Positions 7,447 to 15,479 of a DNA stretch of 44,310 nucleotides are shown one piece after another. The notes below the pieces were generated by a model that ran no database searches, was not told the DNA's origin, and saw nothing but the letters and a program-made list of their open reading frames with translations. The stretch is taken from positions 1-44,310 of the forward strand of contig CAJTXA010000026.1 in NCBI GenBank assembly GCA_910579865.1, given 5' to 3'. Within the stretch, counting starts at the first letter, position 1. Every line of letters starts with the position of its first letter. Source of the DNA: an uncultured Lachnospiraceae bacterium (GTDB taxonomy: Bacteria; Bacillota; Clostridia; Lachnospirales; Lachnospiraceae). A program made the translations under genes and the position numbers.

Positions 7447-8530
7447 TTCTATCCTCCTTTGTTATTCTCTCCATATCCAACTTTTCTGCCATCTCGGTTT
7501 GAACAGTTGGAAACAAATGAGCATAACGATAAGTTATCTTCTCCGCTTCATGTCCCACTCGTTCTCCAATCGCCAATACGGAAAATCCCATATGAATCAG
7601 TAAAGAAATATGACTATGCCGAATGTCATGTACCCTTATCCTTTTTACTTCTGCCTGTTTTGCTCCTCGATCCATTTCATGACTAAGGTAAGATTTTGTA
7701 ACAGGAAATAAACGTTCGTCTGATTTTATATCATATAACATATGAATATAGTCTTGCATTTCTTCACAAAGAAAAGAGGGCATTTTTATGGTTCGATTAC
7801 TTTTTACTGTCTTTGGACTGGTAATCACATCTTTTCCTTTAGAACGATGAAATGTTTTACTAATGGTAACGGTTTGCTTTTTAAAATCAAAATCAGCAGG
7901 AGTCAGTGCTAATAATTCACCAGAACGAATTCCACACCAGTAGAGCATTTCAAATGCATAAAAGGATCGGGGCTTATCCATCATTACCTCTGCAAATTTC
8001 AAATATTCCTCTTTTGTCCAGAAATTCATTTCTTTTGGAACTTCAATTCCCATTGTTCCAGCTCGTCTTGCTGGATTATAAGGAAGGTTATAAAAATTTA
8101 CTGCATGATTAAAAATGGCTGTCAGTTGTGCATGAATGGTTCGTAAATAATCTCCCGAATAGGGTGTTCCATCTTCATTTCGATATGCCATCAGCTCATT
8201 TTGCCAAGCGATCACATCTTTTGCTTCAATCTCTGTTATCTTCCTATTTTCAAAATAAGGTAATATTTTGGTACGAATCACATGACTTTTCGATTCCCAT
8301 GTACTTTTCTTCACTCGTTGTTTCTTATCCGCTTCATAAATCTCAAAAAAGCTGCCAAATGTCATCTCTAACTTTGCACCCTGTTTGAGCATAATTTCAT
8401 GCTCCCATGCTTGTGCCTCTCTTTTTGTAGCAAATCCTCTTTTTTGTGTCTGCTTTCGTTCGCCCTTCCAATTTGTAAAACGATAAAGCACTCGCCATGT
8501 TCCTGTTTTAGAATCTTTATAGACTGCCAT
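7427..8530 (-). CDS. Tyrosine recombinase/integrase of the mobile element
   Basis: A 367-residue site-specific recombinase. Residues 1-55 form an AP2-like arm-binding domain (MAVYKDSKTGTWRVLYRF), 57-150 a SAM-like core-binding domain (TFGSFFEIYEADKKQ) and 170-345 the catalytic domain. The catalytic set is visible: R202 in GIRSGE, K240 in TSPKTVKSN, H301 and R304 in HDIRHSH, H327 in VGHEAE and nucleophile Y336 in YRYAHLF. It integrates and excises the element through a covalent 3'-phosphotyrosine. AAGGAG precedes the ATG. Its position about 1.2 kb from the 3' end of guaA suggests that gene as its target site. Confidence 0.95.
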   Translation of the reverse strand: MAVYKDSKTGTWRVLYRFTNWKGERKQTQKRGFATKREAQAWEHEIMLKQGAKLEMTFGSFFEIYEADKKQRVKKSTWESKSHVIRTKILPYFENRKITEIEAKDVIAWQNELMAYRNEDGTPYSGDYLRTIHAQLTAIFNHAVNFYNLPYNPARRAGTMGIEVPKEMNFWTKEEYLKFAEVMMDKPRSFYAFEMLYWCGIRSGELLALTPADFDFKKQTVTISKTFHRSKGKDVITSPKTVKSNRTIKMPSFLCEEMQDYIHMLYDIKSDERLFPVTKSYLSHEMDRGAKQAEVKRIRVHDIRHSHISLLIHMGFSVLAIGERVGHEAEKITYRYAHLFPTVQTEMAEKLDMERITKEDRNGKEIG

Positions 8531-8545
8531 GTTCTTTTCTCCTTT

Positions 8546-8725
8546 CTATTCTCTGTAACAAACTTTTTTGTAAAAAAATGTTCGGCTTACTCGACCTGCA
8601 ACTGTTAAATAACCTTGTTTTTTCAACTCCTTGTTTAAATCTCGAACAATCTGATATGCTTTTGATTTAGAAACTCTTAATTCCGTTGCTACTTCTTCTA
8701 CTGTCATAAAAGATGTTTCTGTCAT
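8546..8725 (-). CDS. Excisionase-like small HTH protein
   Basis: A 59-residue ORF beginning MTETSFMTVEEVATELRVSK and ending FFYKKVCYRE. The segment TVEEVATELRVSKSKAYQIV is a winged-helix HTH like that of excisionases and helix_turn_helix domain proteins. It is basic toward the C-terminus. GGAGGAGAGG lies 5-9 bases before the ATG at 8725. It lies 15 bases upstream of the integrase in the same direction, the normal xis-int order, and shares the promoter at 8779-8807. It likely directs excision or controls int. Confidence 0.8.
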   Translation of the reverse strand: MTETSFMTVEEVATELRVSKSKAYQIVRDLNKELKKQGYLTVAGRVSRTFFYKKVCYRE

Positions 8726-8778
8726 AGTAACCTCTCCTCCTTTCTTATATCTAACTCTATTTGCTTAGTTTCTTCTAT

Positions 8779-8807
8779 AGAATACTAAATAAATACAGTT
8801 AAGTCAA
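8779..8807 (-). promoter_or_regulatory. Promoter of the xis-int-mob operon
   Basis: On the reverse strand -35 TTGACT (8802-8807) and -10 TATTCT (8779-8784) are 17 bases apart. It points to the excisionase-like gene and the genes behind it. Confidence 0.65.
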
Positions 8808-8824
8808 GCGATTTTCAAGAAAAT

Positions 8825-8879
8825 CTTAAATTTTTTTATTTAAGTTTTCATTGCGAACTCTATTTCTTCATGTTATAGT
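8825..8879 (+). promoter_or_regulatory. Promoter and possible operator of the element's XRE gene
   Basis: A -35 TTGCGA (8851-8856) and -10 TATAGT (8874-8879) with a 17-base spacer read toward the XRE gene. Between this and the divergent xis promoter lies an inverted repeat CTTAAAT/ATTTAAG (8825-8831 and 8838-8844), a plausible operator for the XRE protein controlling both directions. Confidence 0.5.
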
Positions 8880-8975
8880 AAAAGCAATCCTTTTGTTTTC
8901 TTATTTTATATTACTTGCGGAAAACAAATGAAAATGAACGAATCATATCATAAAATAGATTGGGAGGCTTTTATT

Positions 8976-9536
8976 ATGGCAATTGGCAAACGCATTAAAT
9001 TTTTTCGTAATCGAAAAGGAATGACACAAAAACAATTAGGAGAACGCCTCGGCTTTCTCGGAAAGACTTCTGATGTTCGCATGGCACAATATGAATCCGA
9101 AGCTAGAATCCCCAAACATGACCTTGTGAAAGAAATGGCTCACCTTTTTGATGTCAGTACCCATGCACTCACTGTACCAGATATTGATACGAACATAGGA
9201 CTAATGCACACGCTTTTCGCTCTGGAAGATATATATGGACTGAAAATCGGGGAGATTGACGGAGAAATCTGCCTACATCTGGATAAATCTGCTGGAATGA
9301 CTTATATTTCTATGTTTCAAATGCTCAATGCATGGAAGGAACAAGCCATCAAACTGGAACAAGGCAAGATTACCAAAGAAGAATATGACCAATGGAGGTA
9401 CAAATATCCAGAACTAGATACCTCACAGCATTGGGCAAAAGTCCCCTCACAGGCGGTCAGTGATATGCTCATGAAGGAATTTCAGAAAATCGAGAAAGAA
9501 GAAAAGAAAACAGCTAAAAAGAAAAAGCAGAAATAA
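8976..9536 (+). CDS. XRE-family regulator of the mobile element
   Basis: A 186-residue protein with an N-terminal XRE helix-turn-helix: MAIGKRIKFFRNRKGMTQKQ, then LGERLGF, AQYESEARIPKHDLVKEMAH and FDVSTHALTVP. The C-terminal part is helical and ends in a lysine-rich tail (EEKKTAKKKKQK). GGGAGG lies 8 bases before the ATG at 8976; an ATG at 8928 without a ribosome binding site would add 16 residues. It is divergent from xis-int, as a CI-like switch would be, and ends at a terminator just before the element boundary. Confidence 0.85.
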   Translation: MAIGKRIKFFRNRKGMTQKQLGERLGFLGKTSDVRMAQYESEARIPKHDLVKEMAHLFDVSTHALTVPDIDTNIGLMHTLFALEDIYGLKIGEIDGEICLHLDKSAGMTYISMFQMLNAWKEQAIKLEQGKITKEEYDQWRYKYPELDTSQHWAKVPSQAVSDMLMKEFQKIEKEEKKTAKKKKQK

Positions 9537-9540
9537 GCAT

Positions 9541-9596
9541 AAAAAGACCTTGCCGATATTCAGTTTTCATATCTGAAAATCAGCAAGGTTTTCTTT
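9541..9596 (+). terminator. Intrinsic terminator after the XRE gene
   Basis: A long interrupted hairpin: ACCTTGC.GAT.TTCAG pairs with CTGAA.ATC.GCAAGGT across TTTTCATAT, then TTTTCTTT. It directly follows the XRE stop codon. Confidence 0.7.
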
Positions 9597-9636
9597 ATGC
9601 CATTGATGTAATTATTTAATGCGTGATGTGAAAAAT

Positions 9637-9654
9637 GTTGCCAAATCGTTGCCA
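9637..9654. repeat. Direct repeat GTTGCCA, possible integrase arm sites
   Basis: GTTGCCA occurs at 9637-9643 and 9648-9654, an 11-bp pitch or one helical turn, about 60 bp from the 3' end of guaA. Arm-type binding sites for AP2-like integrase N-termini are short direct repeats near the element end. This is suggestive only. Confidence 0.35.
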
Positions 9655-9713
9655 GCACTTAAACAAATTTGTTTGGAAACCGCATAAATACTGGGTTTTT
9701 AAAGACCATTTCA

Positions 9714-11255
9714 TCACTCGAACTCAATTGTCGCTGGCGGTTTCCCAGTGCAATCATAAAGCACCCGATTAACCCCTTTAACCTCATTTACAATTCGTCG
9801 AGCCACTACTCCAAGTACTTCCCAAGGAATCTGCGCACATTCTGCCGTCATAAAATCAGATGTATTCACAGCACGAAGCACTACTGCATAATCATAAGTT
9901 CGTTCATCCCCCATACATCCTACACTTCGCATATTAGTAAGTGCAGCAAAATACTGTCCAAGTCCCTTATCTAACCCTGCTCTTGCAATTTCTTCTCGAT
10001 AAATTGCATCTGCATCCTGTACAATTCGTACTTTCTCTGCTGTTACTTCACCAATAATTCGAATCCCAAGTCCTGGCCCTGGAAACGGCTGACGATATAC
10101 TAAATGTTCTGGAATCCCAAGTTCCAATCCTGCTTTACGTACTTCGTCTTTAAATAATAATCGAAGTGGTTCGATAATCTCTTTAAAATCAACATAATCA
10201 GGCAAACCGCCTACATTATGATGGGATTTAATTACAGCAGATTTTCCTAATCCACTCTCAATTACATCAGGATAAATCGTACCTTGAACTAAATAATCCA
10301 CTGCACCTATTCTCTTTGCTTCCTCCTCAAATACACGAATAAATTCTTCACCAATTATTTTTCTCTTTACTTCTGGTTCTTCTACTCCAGCTAACCTTTC
10401 ATAAAAACGTTCTTGTGCATTTATACGAATAAAATTTAAATCATATGGTCCATTTGCACCAAATACCGCTTCTACTTCATCCCCTTCCTTTTTACGTAAT
10501 AAGCCATGATCTACAAATACACATGTAAGTTGTTTTCCAACTGCTTTTGCAAGTAATACTGCAGCAACTGAAGAATCTACTCCTCCAGACAATGCACAAA
10601 GTACCTTACCACTTCCAACTTTTTTTCGAATTTCTTGAATCGTTTTTTCTACAAAAGAATCCATTTTCCAATCACCTTGACAGCCACATACAGAAAATAC
10701 AAAATTAGAAAGTACCTTCATTCCTTCTTGTGTATGCATCACTTCTGGATGGTACTGTACTGCATACAACTTTCTCTCTGCACATTCCATTCCTGCAACT
10801 GGACATACAGGTGTATGTGCAGTAATTTGAAATCCTTCTGGAGCCTGCTCAATATAATCAGTATGGCTCATCCAACAGATCGTCTTAGAAGACACATTCT
10901 TAAATAAAATAGAAGAAGTATTTATATTTACTTCTGTTTTTCCATATTCACTAACAGGAGCTGTAGAAACCCTACCCCCTAGTAAATGCGCCATTAATTG
11001 AGAACCATAACAAATCCCTAAGATTGGAATTCCCATTTCAAAAATTTCTTTTGAACAACAAGGTGCATCCTCTCCATATGCACTATTTGGTCCCCCTGTA
11101 AAAATAATCCCCTTTGGATTTATTTTTTTAATCTTGTCTAAATTTATACTATAAGGATATACTTCACAATATACATTACACTCTCTAATTCGTCTTGCAA
11201 TTAGCTGATTATATTGTCCGCCAAAATCAAGAACCATAATCATTTCTTGTTCCAT
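9714..11255 (-). CDS. guaA: GMP synthase (glutamine-hydrolysing)
   Basis: A 513-residue enzyme, the usual length, making GMP from XMP, ATP and glutamine. The class I amidotransferase domain (about 1-190) shows the nucleophile Cys in GICYGSQLM and the HPE of YHPEVMH. The ATP-pyrophosphatase loop is ALSGGVDSSVAA. The dimerisation domain contains FPGPGLGIRIIGE. I start at the ATG at 11255, with GGAG 6 bases upstream. The C-terminus is PPATIEFE, whereas GuaA proteins almost always end IEWE. The 3' end borders the mobile element, so the last codons may have been rewritten by its attachment site. An IS110 remnant lies immediately upstream. Confidence 0.97.
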   Translation of the reverse strand: MEQEMIMVLDFGGQYNQLIARRIRECNVYCEVYPYSINLDKIKKINPKGIIFTGGPNSAYGEDAPCCSKEIFEMGIPILGICYGSQLMAHLLGGRVSTAPVSEYGKTEVNINTSSILFKNVSSKTICWMSHTDYIEQAPEGFQITAHTPVCPVAGMECAERKLYAVQYHPEVMHTQEGMKVLSNFVFSVCGCQGDWKMDSFVEKTIQEIRKKVGSGKVLCALSGGVDSSVAAVLLAKAVGKQLTCVFVDHGLLRKKEGDEVEAVFGANGPYDLNFIRINAQERFYERLAGVEEPEVKRKIIGEEFIRVFEEEAKRIGAVDYLVQGTIYPDVIESGLGKSAVIKSHHNVGGLPDYVDFKEIIEPLRLLFKDEVRKAGLELGIPEHLVYRQPFPGPGLGIRIIGEVTAEKVRIVQDADAIYREEIARAGLDKGLGQYFAALTNMRSVGCMGDERTYDYAVVLRAVNTSDFMTAECAQIPWEVLGVVARRIVNEVKGVNRVLYDCTGKPPATIEFE

Positions 11256-11268
11256 GTTAATCTCCATT

Positions 11269-11290
11269 CCGCCGCCTTCGGCTGGCGGCA
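11269..11290. repeat. GC-rich hairpin between guaA and the IS110 leader
   Basis: GCCGCC and GGCGGC pair across a short loop (about 11271-11290). It is much richer in GC than its surroundings and marks roughly where guaA upstream DNA meets the IS110 leader. It would be in the guaA 5' untranslated region. Confidence 0.45.
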
Positions 11291-11295
11291 CAAAT

Positions 11296-11550
11296 AGTAA
11301 TGAAAGGGTTTCAACTCTCTACGTTGTGCTGTAAAATAGTTTGCAAGAAGCTACACTACAAAGCACGGGAGGAGGAGTTGTAACAACTTTCTTCGTTTTA
11401 GACAGCATGTTAATCAGTGTAAGTTCTGCCTTTTCAAGCACAAATAAGTGGCATTACGAATCCGTACACTAAGAATTGTTTAAGCGCCTTAGTTTAATTG
11501 TGTGGCAGTTCAGTCAATGGCTTCTCATCTTTTACGAAAGGAGTCTGACT
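11296..11550 (+). ncRNA. IS110 left-end leader, probable bridge-RNA region
   Basis: About 255 bases without a gene lie between the guaA upstream hairpin and the transposase ATG. In IS110-group elements this non-coding left end encodes the bridge RNA that pairs with target and donor DNA. Structure is visible: GTGCT (in TTGTGCTGTA) can pair with AGCAC about 35 bases on, and GTTGTAACAAC is self-complementary. Loop assignments and exact ends cannot be made by eye, and the element's boundary is unproven. Confidence 0.4.
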
Positions 11551-12733
11551 ATGAAAGTTACTTACCAAACCTGTTGTGGTGTCGATGTTCACAAATCGTT
11601 TCTCGTTGCCACAATCGTCAAAACTACCGGTGGCATTGAGCCTTCTTACCAAAAGAAGCGCTTCTCCACCTTTAACAATTCAATTCTCGAATTCAAGCAA
11701 TGGCTTCTCGACAATGATTGCCATGATGTCTGTATGGAATCCACAGGTAAATACTGGGTCCCTGTCTTTAATCTTCTGGAAGATGAAATCAATGTTGTCA
11801 TTGCCAATCCTAAATGGGTAAAGGCGGTAAAAGGCAACAAAGATGATGCCAAAGATTCTAAATGGATTGGAGATTTGTTCCGTCTTGGACTTGTCAAAGA
11901 CAGTTATATTCCTTGCAAGATAGTCCGTATTCTTAGGGAATACACTCGCTACCGTTACAAGCTTGTTTCCTGCCGTTCAAATGAAAAAATAGATATCAGA
12001 ATGCTCTTACCGTTTGTAATGTTGCATTAGATTCTGTTGTTTCCGATATCTTTGGGAAGTCATCCACATCCATTATCGACTATCTGCTTGAACAATCGGG
12101 TACATCCATTAACCACGAAGAAATCGCATCTAAGCTTCTTAGGAGCCTCAAATCCAAAGAAGATGCTGTTATAGAATCCATCGAAGGTATCAGATGACTG
12201 ATGTCCAAAAATATCGTATGCGCCTCGTCTGTGCACATATGGATTATATCACAGCTGAAATCAATGATGTTGATAAAATGATAGAAAATATGATTTCTTC
12301 TAATCCTGATTTTGAAAATGCTATCCAGTTTCTCTGTACCATTCCGGGTGTCAAACATGCTAGTGCCATCACTATCATCTCCGAAATCGGTACTGATATG
12401 TCTCATTTCAGGGGTTCCAAGCGCTTATCTGCATTAGTACAGTGTGCTTATGCAGCCGTAAAATCTGACAAATCTCCTTACTACAAAAAGAAATATGAAT
12501 CACTTGTTAAACGCCGTGGCAAGAAAAGAGCCATTATCGCCATTGCCCGTATGATTCTCACCGCTATCTACCAGATGCTGTCTACTGGTGAACAGTGGAA
12601 TCCGAGCGATCTTTACAAAATCGATATGCCTGTAGCTCTTGTTGAAAAACAAAAGGCGAAAGCTATCAAGCAAGCCAAGAAACTATTGCAACGAGAAGGA
12701 TTACTTCCTCCTGATGAACTATTAGCTTCTTAG
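11551..12733 (+). pseudogene. IS110-family transposase with two frameshifts
   Basis: With two bases restored this reads as a 394-residue IS110 (DEDD) transposase. The N-terminal RuvC-like domain has D12 (GVDVHK), E63 (MESTGKYW) and the later Asp pair in KGNKDDAKD. The C-terminal Tnp20 domain has FLCTIPGVKHASAITIISEI and RLSALVQCAYAAVKS. The first break is one base missing in an A run near 11985, leading to a stop at 12030. The second is near 12187, where IEGYQMTDVQ should read through. GAAAGGAG lies 8 bases before the ATG. The enzyme needs a bridge RNA, for which the leader upstream is the candidate. It is probably inactive. Confidence 0.9.
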
Positions 12734-13131
12734 ATTTAATTTGATAAATCAATAATACCTCAAAAAGTTGTCTGCCTTTGACAGCTTATTTGAGTGCGCC
12801 CATTTATGGCTGTCCTCTACTTTCTTTCACACTATTCCCTCCTGCTCTTCAGCAATTTTTATTCTTATGCTAAAAACAATCTTATACTAAAAATAATCTT
12901 ACCCTTTCTGATAATCCTGCCAAAATCATATCATAGAAGCCTTAATCCGTCAATTGCCTCATTTTAAATCTAAAATAAATAAAAAACATATAAATACACT
13001 TTTTATCCTATTATTAATTCAATTTAATCTATCTTTATATACTATTAAAGTATTTAATAACATAATCATTTTAAAAAATACATTATTTTTAAATTAACTT
13101 TATTTTATGAAAAGAAAGAAGCAGACAAAAC
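12734..13131. other. IS110 right end and AT-rich spacer
   Basis: About 400 bases without a gene. The first 80 include GACAGC (12780-12785) and GCTGTC (12809-12814), an inverted pair that may belong to the IS right end. The rest is very AT-rich and may hold the displaced guaA promoter on the reverse strand and the promoter of the following gene, but I see no clear sigma-A pair. Confidence 0.4.
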
Positions 13132-13973
13132 ATGAATGTAATCATACTTGGTTCTGGAGGCTGTGTCAACACGCCAAGAGCATGTTGTAACTGTTGTGTA
13201 TGTACAGAACACGACAGAAAGGATTTCCTTATGCAAGAACAGGATGCAGTCTGTTTATTAAAGGACTAAATATATTGATTGATACACCAGAAGATATCAA
13301 TGCCTCATTAAATAATTCCGACATACAGAAAGTTGAACATATTTTATACAGCCATTGCGCTCCTGATCATACAATGGGAATGCGTGTAATTGAACAATTG
13401 AAAATGGATTGGCTTGCCAATTCGCTGGGAAAGAAACCAAATAATCCAATAGAAATTGCTTCTTTGCCTGCCATTCTTGAAGATATTAAAAAGCAAGGTA
13501 CAAAGTATGGTTCAATCATTGAATATTATGAGGCAAGAGGCCTTGTATACACAAAAGAAATGCGTGCTTTCAAAAAAGACCATATTTTAATTAAGTTGGT
13601 TCCAGTAGATAAACAAGAACATCTGGCAATATTTATTATTTCCTTTAACAACAAAAAACTAATTTATGCTCCATGTGATGTAAAGCCATTTCCAAAATCA
13701 GCGAACTTTCAAGATGCAGATATTTTAATTATTGGCAATACAATTGTAGGTGACATATTAAAAGATGGCTTTATATTAAATGAAGATAACCCACTGCGAA
13801 AAGAACTATTTACTTTAGATGAAATTGAGAGAATACAGAAGCTACATAGAATAAAAAAAGTCATTATTACACACTTAGAAGAAGATTGGGGAAAATCATA
13901 TGATGATTATAAAGAATTGGAGAAAAAATTGAATTTCATACATTTTGCGTATGATGGATTGAAAATACAGTGA
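13132..13973 (+). pseudogene. Metallo-beta-lactamase-fold hydrolase, frameshifted
   Basis: The frame opens at the ATG at 13132 with MNVIILGSGGCVNTPRACC and a Cys cluster NCCVCTE, then needs one extra base near 13211 to continue with RQKGFPYARTGCSLFIKG and LNILIDTPEDI. The remainder to 13973 is intact and ends in VIITHLEEDWGKSYDDY. This is the layout of PhnP-like MBL hydrolases. The metal motif reads HCAPDH where HxHxDH (or a variant with Asp) is expected, so a ligand also seems lost. The substrate is unknown. The second part has an in-frame ATG at 13194 but no ribosome binding site, so a functional shorter protein is unlikely. Confidence 0.8.
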
Positions 13974-13983
13974 TAAACAGGGT

Positions 13984-14008
13984 AAGGGCTGGTTTGGTTT
14001 CAGCCCTT
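13984..14008 (+). terminator. Terminator after the MBL-fold gene
   Basis: AAGGGCTG (13984-13991) pairs perfectly with CAGCCCTT (14001-14008) across a 9-base loop, followed by ATAATTTTATATT. It lies 10 bases after the stop codon. Confidence 0.65.
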
Positions 14009-14019
14009 ATAATTTTATA

Positions 14020-14202
14020 TTACAGATATCGTTTTGCATATTCAAGCAATTTATCTATTGCCAAAGCATTTAAGTCATATTCAAAGTAGGAAGTGATTTT
14101 CAGCTCACCTTCTGCTTTGTTGCAGTTTATCCGTAAAAGATAACCTACATAGGTGTATACATCAATGTTGTTATGAGATTTACTTCTGTATATTTTGTGT
14201 TA
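14020..14202 (-). pseudogene. C-terminal fragment of an unidentified gene
   Basis: The reverse strand reads open for about 58 codons to a TAA at 14020: KIYRSKSHNNIDVYTYVG, YLLRINCNKAEGELKI, TSYFEYDLNALAIDKL and LEYAKRYL. The amino-acid mix looks like real protein rather than noise. There is no start codon with a ribosome binding site, and a stop closes it upstream near 14203. I do not recognise the family. It looks like the 3' end of a gene whose front was lost. Confidence 0.4.
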
Positions 14203-14240
14203 TAATATTATCACAATTGGGATCTGAGGAGGACACTGCG

Positions 14241-14673
14241 TTGATAGTAAAGGACAACAACGGGAATGAACTATTGGAGATAATTAATATTGAAGAAGAA
14301 AAAGCAGATACAAAATATGAACCTATAAATCACTGCCTTGCAGTTGTAAAAGTTGGCTCTGATTATTTGCTTGGCTGGAACAAATATAGACAAAATTGGG
14401 AAATCTTTGAAGGATGTAGGGAAAAAAATGAAACACTAATAGAATGTATAAAACGAGAATGTCATGAAGAATTGGGGTTAAAAAATATAGATTTTTCATA
14501 CATTGGATTGATGTACTACCATATAGCACCTGGCTATTTTAATCCAGAATGGCATTATGAATATGGCGGATTATAAAGAAGAAGTTGAAAAATTAGCATT
14601 TTACAGTGATTTAAGGGGAAAAGAAAGAATTGCACCGATCGATGAAAAATTGCTTGAATATTGGGATAATTAA
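14241..14673 (+). pseudogene. NUDIX hydrolase, frameshifted near the C-terminus
   Basis: A TTG start at 14241 preceded by GAGGAGG gives IVKDNNGNELLEIINI. The NUDIX box is complete: GCREKNETLIECIKRECHEE then LGL (G-x5-E-x7-REUxEExGU). After WHYEYGGL a TAA (14574-14576) ends the frame; shifting by one base (one inserted or two missing) restores KEEVEKLAFYSDLRGKERIA then PIDEKLLEYWDN to a stop at 14671-14673, as expected for the family. Members cleave nucleoside diphosphates linked to another moiety. The catalytic core is intact, so a shortened protein might still fold, but I class it as a pseudogene. Confidence 0.78.
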
Positions 14674-14716
14674 ATTCCAGTGCGCATAATACGCAAAGTC
14701 AGCAGATTTGTGAGTA

Positions 14717-15241
14717 ATGAACCTCTCCCTGTCAAATAAACAGTGAAAAAAACAAAAAGTTTAGCTGCTAAATTTTATCGTTTTATACAATTTAAGGGTT
14801 TTTAATATCGGTAATTATATCTCGGATTTTAGCATCCCCTAGAACACTTCCATTAAACCATTATCTATGCATCAGGATACTCTTGACATGCTTTGTGTTA
14901 TTTCTGCTTTCTCAAGTTTTTTGTGGAAAGTTTTTGAGGTATACTAGTTTGTGCAGCTTTTCCAATTTGGACATTTTCACTCTCCGTTTTTCTTTTTCCT
15001 CTCTTGTCAACCAGGTCTTCCACTCCATGTCTGTTATAAACTAAGTCCCAATCTTGAATGGTTCTTGAAGAGATACCTCATTCTCTATATATCTATGCCC
15101 TGGATTTATTTCCTTCAAGATAAGCTATAACAATCTGCTCTTTTTCTAATAGCGTAAACTTTGTTTTTCTGGACATACAAAATACCTCCAAAGTAACAGC
15201 TCTTTATATTTCATCTGTTTACTTTAGAGGTATCATATCAA
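14717..15241 (-). mobile_element. IS3-family element, internally deleted remnant
   Basis: The left side begins TGAACCTCTCCCTGTCAAAT followed by AAACAGTGAAAA. The right side, read on the reverse strand from about 15241, begins TGATACCTCTAAAGTAAACA followed by GATGAAA. These are similar enough to be degenerate terminal inverted repeats. Inside is only a broken orfA; there is no room for the DDE integrase orfB, so most of the element is deleted. The ends are approximate. Confidence 0.55.
14860..15176 (-). pseudogene. IS3-family transposase OrfA remnant
   Basis: From the ATG at 15176 (GGAGGTATTTTGT upstream) the reverse strand reads MSRKTKFTLLEKEQIVIAYL then EGNKSRA, a stop, IYRE, a stop, GISSRTIQDWDLVYNRHGVE and DLVDKRGKRKTES. 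This is the OrfA HTH of IS3/IS150 elements (the family has EYGVSRSTIQ.W at this point). After RKTES the frame shifts to MSKLEKLHKLVYLKNF, which corresponds to the leucine-zipper part. Two stops plus a frameshift make it dead. Confidence 0.72.
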
Positions 15242-15314
15242 TTTTCTATATGCTCTGACGCTGTGTTACTCATCTAATTGTGGTTATAATTACATTTGCT
15301 AATCAATGAGAACT

Positions 15315-15479
15315 TTAAACAATTTGGTAAACGCCATACCCAGTCAAAAATATTCCCACTAAAAAACAAACAAGACCAATAACGAATTTTTCCCTTGCTT
15401 GGTTTTCCTTTTTGATGAAACAAAAAATACCATATATCGCAAAAACCAAACCAATACAAAGCTGAATAAACATACCCAT
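15315..15479 (-). CDS. Small two-helix membrane protein
   Basis: A 54-residue ORF starting MGMFIQLCIGLVFAIYGIFC. It has two hydrophobic helices, about residues 3-22 and 32-54 (FVIGLVCFLVGIFLTGYGVY), joined by the charged loop KKENQAREK. The topology is that of a small membrane hairpin. AGGAG lies about 12 bases before the ATG at 15479. The translation in this frame is far more protein-like than the longer overlapping frame (15274-15459), which shares its DNA and has no such pattern. The function is unknown; the gene stands alone between the IS3 remnant and the serine hydrolase. Confidence 0.6.
   Translation of the reverse strand: MGMFIQLCIGLVFAIYGIFCFIKKENQAREKFVIGLVCFLVGIFLTGYGVYQIV

Noticed and set aside
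11646..11897. Reverse-strand ORF within the IS110 transposase
   Set aside because: It is antisense to the clear transposase coding frame, with no signals of its own.
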